From contig DATGZN010000093.1 of assembly GCA_035297145.1 (NCBI GenBank), forward strand, positions 248,001 to 312,000: a DNA stretch of 64,000 nt, given 5' to 3'. Position 1 is the first letter of the stretch. Each line of letters begins with the position of its first letter. The DNA comes from QHXW01 sp035297145 (lineage in GTDB: Bacteria > Acidobacteriota > Terriglobia > Bryobacterales > Bryobacteraceae). A model generated the notes under the pieces. That model was not told where the DNA came from and made no database searches. It worked only from the letters and a program-made list of their open reading frames with translations. Shown in pieces: positions 54,378 to 63,722 of this stretch. The position numbers and the translations under genes are program-made.

Positions 54378-54384
54378 TGGTTTC

Positions 54385-55185
54385 TTACTGCGCGTTAATT
54401 CCCGTCGTCGTAGGCTTGCGTGCAGCCTTGATCTTCTTGGTCTCCATGGCCTTCTGCACCCAGCCCTCGGCCGTATTGATATCTTTTTTGTATTGCTCCG
54501 CGTCGTCGTCCAAATCCGCGCGCTCGCGAATCAAAAGGTTGATATACGCCATCGCATCGTCGTACTCCGGGTCTATCGTCAGCGCCTTTTGAAGATTCTC
54601 GATGCCGGTGTTGATCATGGGAAGGTACTGCGCCTTCAGTTCTTCCTTGACCTTCTTGTCTTTGATCGGTCCAGGCGCCTCCGGTGTCATGCCCAGCTTC
54701 GCCCGCGCCCCTCCGTCAGCAGGGAACCACTTTGTCCACACGATCACTCCAAGGGTGTAGTAGGCTTCCTTGTCCTTTGGATTGAGCTCCAGGACCTTCT
54801 TATTCCACTCCTCGGCCTGCTCCCATTTCTTTTCGTAGAAAAACAGAGAAGCAATGGATTTCGTGGCCGTGTCGTTTTTCGGATCCATCTCCAGGACCTT
54901 CTTGAACTGATCGAGAGCCCTGTCTGCCATCTGCTGATTCTCCGGAGACTCCGCTCCGGGGATGTACTGCATGTAATACGCCATGGCCAGATAAAGCCGC
55001 GGCGGCGGCCAGTTCGGATCGAGCCTTACCGCTTCCTCGAAACGTTCTACCGCCTGCGCATACTGGGCGCTGCGGAATGCTTGCGATCCCTTGTTGAGGT
55101 TGTCGCGCGCCTTGAGCTTGTTACAGCCGGTGGCCAGGAACGCCAGCGCAGCCACCGCCAGGAGCGCCACCAGGTTCCGCTTCAT
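54385..55185 (-). CDS. TPR-repeat lipoprotein
   Basis: A 266-residue protein with a lipobox (LATGC, Cys21) and several TPR units (ARDNLNKGSQAFRSAQYAQAVERFEEAVRLDPNW, PKNDTATKSIASLFFYEKKWEQAEEWNKKVLELNPK). It is the last gene of the tonB-exbB-exbD-exbD operon, its ATG sharing one base with the exbD stop (TAATG). It probably anchors to a membrane and mediates contacts with the Ton complex; function unknown. Confidence 0.8.
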   Translation of the reverse strand: MKRNLVALLAVAALAFLATGCNKLKARDNLNKGSQAFRSAQYAQAVERFEEAVRLDPNWPPPRLYLAMAYYMQYIPGAESPENQQMADRALDQFKKVLEMDPKNDTATKSIASLFFYEKKWEQAEEWNKKVLELNPKDKEAYYTLGVIVWTKWFPADGGARAKLGMTPEAPGPIKDKKVKEELKAQYLPMINTGIENLQKALTIDPEYDDAMAYINLLIRERADLDDDAEQYKKDINTAEGWVQKAMETKKIKAARKPTTTGINAQ

Positions 55186-55616
55186 TACTGTCCAGCCTCC
55201 ATCTTGGCGGTCATCAAACCGACCTTGTCAATCCCAGCCCCGTGCGCAATATCGATCGCCCGAGCCACGTATTGATATTCCAGATCCGGATCACCCCGAA
55301 CGAACACCACCCGCTCCGCGCGCGTTTTGAAGATGTCCTCCAGGCGCGGGCCGAGGTTCTGCTCGGTATACACCGTTTCCTCCTGGTTAATCTTCATCGT
55401 GTGGTCCTTCAGGACCTGAATCACCACCGTCCGCTGGTCGGACTGATCCTGCTTGGCATTCGGAGGCGTTGGTTGCGGTACCAGAGTCTCGAGTCCCCTT
55501 GGCGTCAGCGGCGTGATCACCATGAAGATGATGATCAGCACCAGCAGAACGTCAATCATTGGCGTGATATTAATGTCGGCCAACGCCCCCTTCTTACCTC
55601 CAACTGCCATTGACAT
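55185..55616 (-). CDS. exbD: ExbD/TolR-family biopolymer transport protein
   Basis: A 143-residue protein with one N-terminal helix (INITPMIDVLLVLIIIFMVITPL) containing the essential Asp of the proton channel, and a periplasmic domain. It forms the Ton/Tol energising complex with the ExbB upstream. Two ExbD genes lie side by side; this is the second. The TPR lipoprotein follows with a 1-nt overlap. Confidence 0.9.
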   Translation of the reverse strand: MSMAVGGKKGALADINITPMIDVLLVLIIIFMVITPLTPRGLETLVPQPTPPNAKQDQSDQRTVVIQVLKDHTMKINQEETVYTEQNLGPRLEDIFKTRAERVVFVRGDPDLEYQYVARAIDIAHGAGIDKVGLMTAKMEAGQ

Positions 55617-55646
55617 AAGATTGCTCCTTTACCCTCACCCTTCCCG

Positions 55647-56120
55647 TTACTGTCCTGCCGCTGATCCCGCGCTCGTGCCAGGTTTAGTCGTGGGCCGCGT
55701 TTCCTGAATCTGCTCCGTCAACAACCCCAGTTGGTCGACACCCGCGGCGCGCAAGTTATCCACCACATCGACAACTTTTTCGTAGCGGGCCCGCGAATCC
55801 GCCCGCAGAAACACCATGTGATCGATCCGGTTCGCCAGCAGATCTTTCACCTTCGGCGCCAAATCCTCGGACGGCACCTGCGTGCTTCCCAGATAGCTCT
55901 TCCCGTCGCGTGTCACCGCCACAATCACCGCGTCGGTCTTGTCCGCCGCCTGCATGGCGATGGGGTTCTTGGTGCGCACCATGTCCACGCTCACGCCCTT
56001 GCTCAACATCGGCGTGATGACCATGAAGATGATGAGAATCACCAGCATCACATCCACCATGGGCGTCACATTGATGTCCGTTACCGGAGGCGGAGCCCCG
56101 TGCTTCATCATTAACGACAT
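55647..56120 (-). CDS. exbD: ExbD/TolR-family biopolymer transport protein
   Basis: A 157-residue paralogue of the neighbouring ExbD. Helix DINVTPMVDVMLVILIIFMVITPM carries the conserved proton Asp. Periplasmic domain ends with a Thr/Pro/Ala-rich tail. It lies 90 nt after exbB and 30 nt before the second exbD; the pair may act as a heterodimer. Confidence 0.9.
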   Translation of the reverse strand: MSLMMKHGAPPPVTDINVTPMVDVMLVILIIFMVITPMLSKGVSVDMVRTKNPIAMQAADKTDAVIVAVTRDGKSYLGSTQVPSEDLAPKVKDLLANRIDHMVFLRADSRARYEKVVDVVDNLRAAGVDQLGLLTEQIQETRPTTKPGTSAGSAAGQ

Positions 56121-56210
56121 AGCAAACTCCTCTTTTCGACCTTGGACCCCGGGCGCCCCTTCCGGAACGCCCGGAGCCCCTTGCAGATTTGGGCCGCTGA
56201 ACGCTAAAAC

Positions 56211-56954
56211 CTACTTGCGGGCCGTTGCGCTGCGCTGCGACCGCTTCAGGAAATAGTCAATCAACTCGGAGCTCGAGTTGCCCATCTCCACGTCGAACGC
56301 TTCGATCTTGCCCGTAAAGTAGTTGTACATCCACACCGCCGGGATGGCCACGAACAATCCGATAGCCGTGGTCACCAAGGCTTCCGAAATGCCGCCCGCC
56401 ACCGCGCCCAAGCCGGTCGATTTCTCTGTCGAAATCGATGTGAACGCGTTGATGATGCCGACCACCGTTCCGAACAACCCCACGAACGGCGCCGTCGAAC
56501 CAATCGTCGCCAGGCCGCTGATGCCGCGCTTCAATTCCGCGTGCACAATCGCCTCGGAGCGTTCCAAAGCGCGCTTGGAAGCCTCGATCTCTTCACCCGG
56601 AATCTCCGAGCTGATCTGGTGCGCTTGAAATTCCTGCAGCCCGGCCACCACCACCTTTGCCAGATGGCTCTTCTTGTACCGGTCCGCAATCTTCACCGCT
56701 TCATCCAGCTTTCCTTCGCGCAACGCGCCCGCCACCGCCGGCGCGAACTGTCGCGACTGCTTGCGTGCCGCGCTAAAGGCCATTAGCCTGTCGATCATGA
56801 CGCCGATCGACCAAGCCGACATGAGGAACAGCACCGCGACCACGATCTTCGCCAGTACGCCCATCTGGTGCCACAGCGATCGGAGGTCCCAGCCTACTGC
56901 CGCTCCACTTTCCTGCAACAACCAAAACGCCCAAACCTGCATTTGTAGAAACAT
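56211..56954 (-). CDS. exbB: ExbB/TolQ-family proton channel protein
   Basis: A 247-residue three-helix membrane protein (MotA/TolQ/ExbB): GVLAKIVVAVLFLMSAWSIGVMIDRL, then GLATIGSTAPFVGLFGTVVGIINAF and SEALVTTAIGLFVAIPAVWMYNYF, the conserved channel helices with Thr/Gly signature. It works with the two ExbDs and TonB to energise outer-membrane transport. It is 67 nt downstream of tonB on the same strand. Confidence 0.93.
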   Translation of the reverse strand: MFLQMQVWAFWLLQESGAAVGWDLRSLWHQMGVLAKIVVAVLFLMSAWSIGVMIDRLMAFSAARKQSRQFAPAVAGALREGKLDEAVKIADRYKKSHLAKVVVAGLQEFQAHQISSEIPGEEIEASKRALERSEAIVHAELKRGISGLATIGSTAPFVGLFGTVVGIINAFTSISTEKSTGLGAVAGGISEALVTTAIGLFVAIPAVWMYNYFTGKIEAFDVEMGNSSSELIDYFLKRSQRSATARK

Positions 56955-57021
56955 TGTTCCTTTTCTCCTGCGTGAAATGTATTACTTAGCGTTCAGCTAA
57001 CGTTTACTGCAAAACTCTGCC

Positions 57022-57777
57022 TCACTGGCTCAACGTGAAGTTCACATCAATCACCGTTGCTACCTCAACCGGCTCTCCGTTGAGGAGCGTCGGCTTGTAA
57101 AGCCACTGCTTCACCGCTTCCTCTGCCGATGGGACCAGCAAGGGGTGCCCGCTGATCAGTTGAAGGTTCTGAATGGTTCCGTCCTTGCCGATGATGGCGT
57201 TGAACCGCACCACGCCCTGAATACGCGCCTGCTTCGCCAGCGGCGGATAAATCGGCTTCGGCTGCCGGATCAGGTTCGCCTGTTGCACCTGTCCGCCCAC
57301 GCGGATGCGGGTCGGAGCTTTCTTCTGCTCCACCGGTGGCGGTGGCGGTGGCGGTGCCGCCGATGGCACGGCCCCGATTATGCCTCCGATTACGCCACCT
57401 GCGGTGCCCCCCGGCACTCCGCCGGGAACGCCGCCCACCACACCGGCCGAAGCCGAAGGCGGCGGCAGTTCCTCTTCTTTGATCATGGCCACGTCTTTCG
57501 GAATGGCCTTGGGCGCCATGAGGCGGCCGGCGTCAAACTGGCGCGGAATCACTTTTACCATCTTCACCGGCGCGGCCGCGGGTGGAGGCGGTGGTGGCGG
57601 CGGCGGTGGCGGCGCCGTGAACATAGCAGTCAGCTGCGTCTTGGGCAGCGCATCGAAGTAGATCATGGGGATCAGAATGGCAATCCCGATTGCCATGATC
57701 TGGCAAAGGAACGTAACCAACACCGTCCACGTCCGGTTTGTCTTTCCTACTCCGTCGACAAATGTCTGCTCAAACAT
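57022..57777 (-). CDS. tonB: Energy transducer TonB
   Basis: A 251-residue protein with one N-terminal anchor helix (LVTFLCQIMAIGIAILIPMIYF), a Pro-rich segment, a Gly/Val-rich linker (GGVPGGVPGGTAGGVIGG) that may span the periplasm, a second Pro run and a C-terminal TonB domain (QPKPIYPPLAKQARIQGVVRFNAIIGKDGTIQNLQLISGHPLLVPSAEEAVKQWLYKP). The start at 57777 is preferred since a Gly-rich RBS precedes it. First gene of the Ton operon, downstream of secF. Confidence 0.9.
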   Translation of the reverse strand: MFEQTFVDGVGKTNRTWTVLVTFLCQIMAIGIAILIPMIYFDALPKTQLTAMFTAPPPPPPPPPPPAAAPVKMVKVIPRQFDAGRLMAPKAIPKDVAMIKEEELPPPSASAGVVGGVPGGVPGGTAGGVIGGIIGAVPSAAPPPPPPPVEQKKAPTRIRVGGQVQQANLIRQPKPIYPPLAKQARIQGVVRFNAIIGKDGTIQNLQLISGHPLLVPSAEEAVKQWLYKPTLLNGEPVEVATVIDVNFTLSQ

Positions 57778-57831
57778 ATCCCCCCAACCTTTCCATCTCA
57801 CCGCCGGGATTTGGGACCCGCGGGGCTGTCG

Positions 57832-59070
57832 TCACTTCACCGCTTTCGCCGAACTCTTGCGCGCCGGTTCTTTAGCCGGATTGAGTTTCGCCGGCGTAAC
57901 TATTACTGTTGCCCTCTGCCGCTTGTCAAACCAGTTGTGCCAGAACAACACGATCGGACTGGCGACGAATACCGACGAATACGTTCCAATCAGAATTCCC
58001 ACCACCAGGGCGAACGAAAATCCATGCAGCACCGGCCCGCCGAACAGAAACAGCGCCATCACCGTCAGAAAGGTGAGACCCGAAGTCATGATCGTCCGGC
58101 TCAAGGTCTGATTCACGCTGCGATTGATTACCTGCTCGAGCGGCTCCCGTCGCGACAGCTTCAGATTCTCGCGAATGCGATCGAAGATCACGATGGTGTC
58201 GTTCATCGAATAGCCCACGAGCGTCAACAGCGCCGCGATCACCGTCATGGTGATCTCCCGATCGAACAGGGAGAAGAATCCTATGGTGATGATCGTGTCG
58301 TGAAAACACGCCACCACCGCCGCCACGCCGTAAATCCACTCGAAACGAAACGCTATATATACCAACATTCCACCGAGCGCGGCAAGCGTCGCCCAAATCG
58401 CCCGGTGCCGCAGTTCCGCCCCAACTTGCGGCCCCACCACTTCCGTGCCGCGCACCGTGAACGGAGCCAGATAGCATTCCTGTTTCAGCGTGCTGATCAC
58501 CGCCGGCTTCAACCCCGGAAGCGCCGAAAGCTGATCGAAACTCGTTACCAAACCCGAGCGCGGAGGCGTGTCCCGGAAATCCAACAGGTCCTTCACCAGT
58601 TTTTGCAGTTCCGCATCGGACATTGCCACATTGTTGCGCGCCAGCCCGTCCCGCAGCCGCTCCGCCAGTGCGTCACGCCCGGCGCCGTTGAAATCCAGCT
58701 TTCCGGCTACTGGCTGGCCAAACGTGGTTTCTAGCGCTACTAGCACCGCCCGCCGGTTCTGGTCGAGCTGCCTGGGGTCGGCCAGTTCCGTCCCGATCGC
58801 CACTTCGCCCGGCTGTGACTCGAACGTCTGCACGCTCACTCCGCCTCCGCCCGTCACTCTGTTAGACACCGCGGAGCGGATTTCGTCAATCGGGGGCTTA
58901 CCTGCAAACTTCACCGTCATGACCATGCCGCCCTTGAAGTCGATCCCGTACCGCGGCCCGCCCTTTGCCCAAAGGCTGACCAAGCCTGCGACCGACAGCA
59001 CCAGCGAAGCCCCTATGAACGGCCATTTCCACCCTAGGAAATCGTAGTTTGTATTTTTAAATAACTCCAT
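57832..59070 (-). CDS. secF: Protein translocase subunit SecF
   Basis: A 412-residue membrane protein with six helices in RND-like topology. It begins MELFKNTNYDFLGWKWPFIGAS and continues with the family core GIDFKGGMVMTVKF. The helical core carries GYSMNDTIVIFDRIREN, the SecF signature. It has a larger first periplasmic domain than E. coli SecF (by about 80 residues). With SecD it uses proton motive force to complete protein export. SecD lies 128 nt upstream. Confidence 0.95.
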   Translation of the reverse strand: MELFKNTNYDFLGWKWPFIGASLVLSVAGLVSLWAKGGPRYGIDFKGGMVMTVKFAGKPPIDEIRSAVSNRVTGGGGVSVQTFESQPGEVAIGTELADPRQLDQNRRAVLVALETTFGQPVAGKLDFNGAGRDALAERLRDGLARNNVAMSDAELQKLVKDLLDFRDTPPRSGLVTSFDQLSALPGLKPAVISTLKQECYLAPFTVRGTEVVGPQVGAELRHRAIWATLAALGGMLVYIAFRFEWIYGVAAVVACFHDTIITIGFFSLFDREITMTVIAALLTLVGYSMNDTIVIFDRIRENLKLSRREPLEQVINRSVNQTLSRTIMTSGLTFLTVMALFLFGGPVLHGFSFALVVGILIGTYSSVFVASPIVLFWHNWFDKRQRATVIVTPAKLNPAKEPARKSSAKAVK

Positions 59071-59198
59071 TACCCAACCGTACCAGGGCCGTACCAGTGC
59101 TTATGTTGTTAGACACCGTACGACCGCTTCTTGTTCCCGCCCCGCTCCGTCGCCGGGCGCTCATTTTGCCGGAGAGTACAAAACCTATCACAAACCGG

Positions 59199-60815
59199 TC
59201 AAATACTCAAAGTCTTGAGCTGGCGCTTTGCCGACAGCTCGTAATCAAAGATCACGCGCGAAACAAATACCGCGGTAAACACGTTCGCCAGCAGGCCGAT
59301 CACCAGTGTGATGGCGAAACCACGCACCGGGCCCGTACCGAAAAGGAACAAAAACGCGCAGGAAACGATGGTGGTAACGTGTGTATCCACAATCGTCCAC
59401 CAAGCCTTTCCAAAGCCCGCATCCACTGCCGAGACAATTGCCTTTCCCGCGCGCAGCTCCTCCCGGATCCGCTCGAAGATCAGGACATTGGAGTCCACCG
59501 CCATACCAATCGTCAGAATGACTCCCGCGATTCCCGGCAAGGTCAGCACCGCGCTGAAATAGGAGAGCGCGGCAATCAGCAGAATCGTGTTTAGTACCAG
59601 GGCCAGGACGGCGTTAATACCAGACCGTTTGTAGTACACCAGCATGACCAGGATAACCGCCAGCAGTCCCGAGAGGCCCGCGATTATGCCCGCGCGAATC
59701 GAATCGGACCCCAGCGACGCCCCTACCGTTCGCTCATACACATACTGGATCCCCGCCGGCAGCGAGCCCGACCGCAACACCAGTGCCAGGTCCGACGCTT
59801 CCTGCTCACTGCCGATGTTGTTGATGCGTCCCTGGTCGCTGATCCGGTTCTGAATGGTGGCCACGCTGCGGATCCGGTTGTCCAGAAGCACCGCCAGCCG
59901 GTTGCCGATGTTGGCCTCGGTGAAACGTTCGAACTTCCTGCCGCCATCCTGGGACAGCGAGAAGCTCGTCTCCCACTTGCGAAACTCGTCCGTGCCTGCC
60001 CGGGCGTTGCGCAAATCACGTCCCGTGACCACTGGATTGCGGCTCACCAGGTACCACACTTCTCCTTCGCTGCCCCGTGCCGGCGCTTTCACCAGCTTCG
60101 TGTTGATGGGCAGAACACCGCCGTGCTTGGCCCGAGCCTCGTCTTCGCTCGCGAAAGGTCCGTCTTTGACCTCTGCGATTTCCAGCACTGCGGCCGTCCC
60201 GATGATCTCCCTCGCACGCGCCGTATCGTTCCACCCCGGCAATTGCACCACGATCCGGTAATCCGACTCCGCGCTGCCCTCCTGTTGTACGATCGGCTCG
60301 GTGAGGCCCAATGCGTTGACGCGGTTCTCGATGGTCTGCACGGTTCGCTGCACCGTGTCGCGCTTCAGCGCCAGCATCTCGCTGGGCCGCATGTTCATCC
60401 GGTATTCGCTCGAGCTCGCTGCCGTCAGGATCCACGGCGAGAAGTGGTCCGCAACCAGGTTGCGAAAGGCCGTGGATTTGTCCGCCGGAACTCCTTTCAC
60501 CGTGATCTGAATCGTGTCCGCGGCCTCCACCGTGGCCGGATCGTTGCTGTCCATCGAAGCGAAGTCGATGTTGGCTTTCCGCATATCGTCCTTCAGCCGC
60601 TCGATGGTCTGGATCGCTTCTGCCTTCGCCGCGTCTTGCACCTGTACCTGGAGTACCAGGCGGCTTCCGCCCTTCAGGTCTAATCCGAGCTTGATCCGGT
60701 CTGCAATGTTGGCCTTCAGCTCCGCCGCGGACTTCGGTATCCCGATGATCCCGTAAATGCATACCAGGATCGTGAGAACGATCACTAACGTCTTGGTGTT
60801 GAGGTTTTTCTGCAT
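59199..60815 (-). CDS. secD: Protein translocase subunit SecD
   Basis: A 538-residue RND-type membrane protein: first helix (KTLVIVLTILVCIYGIIGIP), large P1 periplasmic domain starting LGLDLKGGSRLVLQVQV, then five helices with SGLLAVILVMLVYYKRSG, LTIGMAVDSNVLIFERIREELRAGK and FGTGPVRGFAITLVIGLLANVFTAVFVSR. Length is between that of short Gram-positive SecD and E. coli SecD (615). Preceded by yajC at 15 nt. Confidence 0.95.
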   Translation of the reverse strand: MQKNLNTKTLVIVLTILVCIYGIIGIPKSAAELKANIADRIKLGLDLKGGSRLVLQVQVQDAAKAEAIQTIERLKDDMRKANIDFASMDSNDPATVEAADTIQITVKGVPADKSTAFRNLVADHFSPWILTAASSSEYRMNMRPSEMLALKRDTVQRTVQTIENRVNALGLTEPIVQQEGSAESDYRIVVQLPGWNDTARAREIIGTAAVLEIAEVKDGPFASEDEARAKHGGVLPINTKLVKAPARGSEGEVWYLVSRNPVVTGRDLRNARAGTDEFRKWETSFSLSQDGGRKFERFTEANIGNRLAVLLDNRIRSVATIQNRISDQGRINNIGSEQEASDLALVLRSGSLPAGIQYVYERTVGASLGSDSIRAGIIAGLSGLLAVILVMLVYYKRSGINAVLALVLNTILLIAALSYFSAVLTLPGIAGVILTIGMAVDSNVLIFERIREELRAGKAIVSAVDAGFGKAWWTIVDTHVTTIVSCAFLFLFGTGPVRGFAITLVIGLLANVFTAVFVSRVIFDYELSAKRQLKTLSI

Positions 60816-60830
60816 GATCTGACTCTGCGC

Positions 60831-61142
60831 CTACTTCTTTACTTCCTGCGGAACCAGGTTCGAAACCGCGCTGCGCGCCACTTGCAGCTTGATGTTATCG
60901 GGCTTCACGCGAAGCACCAGGGTGTCACCGTCGATCGCCACAATCGTCCCTACGATGCCACCGCTCGTCAGCACCACATTCCCGTTCTGCAGTTCCTCCA
61001 GCATCTTCTTCTGCTGCTTCTTCTGCCGCTGCATGGGAAGGAACAGGAGAAAGTAGAAAATCGCGAAGATCAGCAGGATGGGTGCAAAGCCTATCAGCGA
61101 GTTGGGGGTCTGCTGCAACAGCAGAAATAGATTTAAATACAC
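60831..61142 (-). CDS. yajC: Sec accessory protein YajC
   Basis: A 103-residue protein with one membrane helix (SLIGFAPILLIFAIFYFLLFLPMQRQKKQQKKM) followed by the conserved GNVVLTSGGIVGTIVAIDGDTLVLRV segment. It associates with SecDF and is in the usual tgt-yajC-secD-secF order. Gap to tgt is 19 nt. Confidence 0.93.
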   Translation of the reverse strand: MYLNLFLLLQQTPNSLIGFAPILLIFAIFYFLLFLPMQRQKKQQKKMLEELQNGNVVLTSGGIVGTIVAIDGDTLVLRVKPDNIKLQVARSAVSNLVPQEVKK

Positions 61143-61161
61143 GGATGAAACCAGATGTGGA

Positions 61162-62298
61162 CTATTCTACTTCGACCGGTACCGCCCGGACAGTCTTCAA
61201 GTATTTGGGGAATTGGCCCAGTAAGATAGCCTGCCTGATCTCCCGCATGATGTCAAGGTACCGCCGGAGGTTGTGGCGCGTCGCCAGTACCGCGTACAGC
61301 ATTTCACCTGCCTGATATAAATGACGCAGGTAGGCCCGGCTATAGTTTCGACAAGTGTAACACCCGCAGTTTTCGTCGATCGGCCGCGGATCTTCTTTAT
61401 ACCTGGTGTGCTTGATGATCAACCGCCCTTGCGAAGTGAACAAGTAGCCGTTGCGCGCATTGCGTGACGGCAGCACGCAATCCATCATATCCACGCCACG
61501 CGCCACATACTCCGCCAGTTCCTCCGCCATCCCCACTCCCATGGCGTAGTGCGGCCGCTCGCGCGGCAGAAACGGCTCCGTTGCCTCCACCATTTCGAAA
61601 CTCAGCGGCCGTGGTTCGCCCACTGACAGTCCCCCGATCGCGTAACCCTCCGCGTCGAGCTCAACAAGTTGTTCGGCGCACCCCCGCCGCAGATCGGCGA
61701 ACATCGATCCCTGCACGATTGGAAACAGCGATTGCGTTCCCGTGCCATCCTTCGCCAGCCTCCCGCGGTAATGCGCGAACGCGCTGCGCGCCCACCGCAC
61801 CGTCCGCTCCATCGACGCGCGCGCGTACTCGTGGCTCACCGGATACTCCGGGCACTCGTCCAGCACCATCATCACGTCGCTCCCGAGCGCCATCTGCACA
61901 TCCACCGTCGATTCCGGAGTGAACACGTGCCGGTCGCCATCCAGATGCGACTGAAACGTCACGCCGGCATCCTCGATCTTCCGCAGATCGCTCAGGCTGA
62001 AAACTTGATACCCGCCGGAATCCGTCAGAATGGCCCGCGGCCACGACATGAACCGGTGCAGTCCGCCCATGCGCCGGATAAGGTCATGCCCGGGCCGCAG
62101 AAACAAATGGTAGGTATTGGCCAGCAGAATCCGGACATCCAGCTCCTCGGCCAGATCCCGCTGCGTGAGCCCTTTGACCGTGGCCTGCGTGCCCACAGGC
62201 ATGAACACCGGCGTCTCGATGGTCCCGTGTGCCGTGTGCAACAGGCCCGCCCGCGCCCGCGTCGCCCCACACTCCGCCACCACTTCGAATCTGGCCAC
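61162..62298 (-). CDS. tgt: Queuine tRNA-ribosyltransferase
   Basis: A 378-residue enzyme exchanging guanine 34 for preQ1 in tRNAs with GUN anticodons. Catalytic Asp in LTDSGGYQVFSL; second Asp in ARGVDMMDCVLPSRNARNG; zinc ligands in CGCYTCRNYSRAYLRHL..., with the family's terminal His (LATRHN). Full length. It heads the tgt-yajC-secD-secF cluster; no queuosine synthesis genes are in the window. Confidence 0.95.
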   Translation of the reverse strand: MARFEVVAECGATRARAGLLHTAHGTIETPVFMPVGTQATVKGLTQRDLAEELDVRILLANTYHLFLRPGHDLIRRMGGLHRFMSWPRAILTDSGGYQVFSLSDLRKIEDAGVTFQSHLDGDRHVFTPESTVDVQMALGSDVMMVLDECPEYPVSHEYARASMERTVRWARSAFAHYRGRLAKDGTGTQSLFPIVQGSMFADLRRGCAEQLVELDAEGYAIGGLSVGEPRPLSFEMVEATEPFLPRERPHYAMGVGMAEELAEYVARGVDMMDCVLPSRNARNGYLFTSQGRLIIKHTRYKEDPRPIDENCGCYTCRNYSRAYLRHLYQAGEMLYAVLATRHNLRRYLDIMREIRQAILLGQFPKYLKTVRAVPVEVE

Positions 62299-62701
62299 TC
62301 AACCAAGGTAGGGGGAGATGAAGGCAAAAGGCAAAGGTCAAAAATCAAAGGGCCGCATCCGAATCCCCTTTTGCTTTTTGCCTTGGTTTTCTCGGCGCCT
62401 CGGCGTTGAGTCTTTGCATTACGCGGTGATCAGCGTCCGAAACGTTGTGTGGACTGCAGCGTCTTACTGACAATCAAGGGATCCTCAGACCATGAATCGC
62501 CGCCTGACCCTCCTCCTGTTTGCGGCCTTGCCGCTCTAAACGCAATCCGACGCACGAACCTTTCCCCTGGACTCCATCGCTGGTCTCAAACCTAGGGACG
62601 AAGCCCTCCGACGAACTGGCGGATTCGTCCCCTCATTTCCCCCATATACCAAGGTGCCCGCCAGCCCGCGGAGCTGTTGGGCTGACGGGCGTCCGAAGCT
62701 G
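62299..62701. other. Gene-poor 403-nt spacer with repeats and a gene remnant
   Basis: Contains an imperfect inverted repeat (AAGGCAAAAGGCAAAGG at 62321-62337 facing CCTTTTGCTTTTTGCCTTGG at 62367-62386), a short copy of the CGCCGAG repeat on the minus strand (62391-62410), and a signal-peptide-like remnant from 62492. No other signals seen. Confidence 0.5.
62492..62620 (+). pseudogene. Remnant of a secreted-protein gene with premature stop
   Basis: ATG at 62492 gives a perfect signal peptide start (MNRRLTLLLFAALPL) followed at 62537 by TAA, and the frame continues in TQSDARTFPLDSIAGLKPRDEALR, a segment resembling the beginning of secreted acidobacterial LamG/DUF1080-type proteins. The frame then loses character. 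Most likely a decayed 5' end. Confidence 0.35.
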
Positions 62702-63721
62702 CTACTGGCCCTTTACGAGAATGACATCGTAGGCCCACTTCTCTTTCTCGCCGGCCTCGTCCCACACGCGGGCACGGTAGCGGAACCGGTTCCCATATTG
62801 ATCGACACGCCCCTCGGTGTCGTACTTGATGGAAATCGCGCGAATGCCCAAAGATTCAAGCGTGTGCAACTCCTCGGGTTGTGCGACGCCGTCGTGGTTG
62901 GCATCCACCCACAAGCGCAGCTTAGACCATACCGGGTCTTCCGCATTGATAACTCCGTCGCCGTTCGCATCGTAACCTGCAAGCGCGGCGAACCCATTCG
63001 GGTTGTCGCAAATGGGCTGAAGAGTCAGATCACCGAACATCTCCATTCCGTTGGTCACCGTCCCGTTCCGAGGCAGTACTAAAAAGCCGTTGGTCGAGCC
63101 TTCTGCGGTCCAGGAGAGTTGGATAGGGTCACCAGTGCCGTAGAAGTCGAACTTCACTCCGCCGGCGGCTGAGGTGAGCTTATAGCCCCCGCCGTCGACG
63201 TCAATGATGATCGGCGTTGGGTTCCAGCAATACTTGTACGTAGCGCTGGCTGGCCAGCAGGCCGTGTCGCCGAAATAATACGTGGCACCGGCATAGTAGA
63301 CGCCCACCGGCTGCACACCGATGTACTGCCCCAAAACGGTCACGAAGGCCTCCTGGCATATATCTCCGCTGATGGAACAGTCGACCGTCCCACGGTTGAA
63401 GACCTCTGGACCGGAGCCATTCCAGCACCCGGCGCCGCTGCTACCACCGTCGTAGTCACTAGTATAAGTGGGCTGATAGGTCCATGTTTTGGTGGAGACA
63501 ACGAACTGCAGCGGGCAGACGGCCGTTCCCACTGTGCTGCCGTGCCACGGCAGGGCATTTGTAACTGACCCGGCGACACAGGCGGGATTACCAGGATAGG
63601 ACATCGTGAGTGTAACGCCGGCGTGACCGTAGGCATTATAAGTCTGGCACTCCTCTGCGTCGGGACCAGTCTGCGCGAGAATAGACACCGCGAATGCGAG
63701 GGAAACCAGTAAGGTGCGCAT
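62702..63721 (-). CDS. Secreted EF-hand/calcium-binding-like protein
   Basis: A 339-residue protein with a signal peptide (TLLVSLAFAVSILAQ). The middle has a secreted-calcium-binding look (PIIIDVDGGGYKLTSAAGGVKFDFYGTGDPIQLSW). Two EF-hand-like loops follow at about 250-290 (DANGDGVINAED and DANHDGVAQPEE). Odd number of cysteines in the N-terminal half suggest disulphides outside the cell. Function not recognised. Follows a small gene by 1 nt. Confidence 0.6.
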   Translation of the reverse strand: MRTLLVSLAFAVSILAQTGPDAEECQTYNAYGHAGVTLTMSYPGNPACVAGSVTNALPWHGSTVGTAVCPLQFVVSTKTWTYQPTYTSDYDGGSSGAGCWNGSGPEVFNRGTVDCSISGDICQEAFVTVLGQYIGVQPVGVYYAGATYYFGDTACWPASATYKYCWNPTPIIIDVDGGGYKLTSAAGGVKFDFYGTGDPIQLSWTAEGSTNGFLVLPRNGTVTNGMEMFGDLTLQPICDNPNGFAALAGYDANGDGVINAEDPVWSKLRLWVDANHDGVAQPEELHTLESLGIRAISIKYDTEGRVDQYGNRFRYRARVWDEAGEKEKWAYDVILVKGQ

Positions 63722-63722
63722 G

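Noticed and set aside
57145..58734. 529-codon open frame on the plus strand
   Set aside because: Antisense to tonB and secF; composition Arg/His-rich; no recognisable domain.
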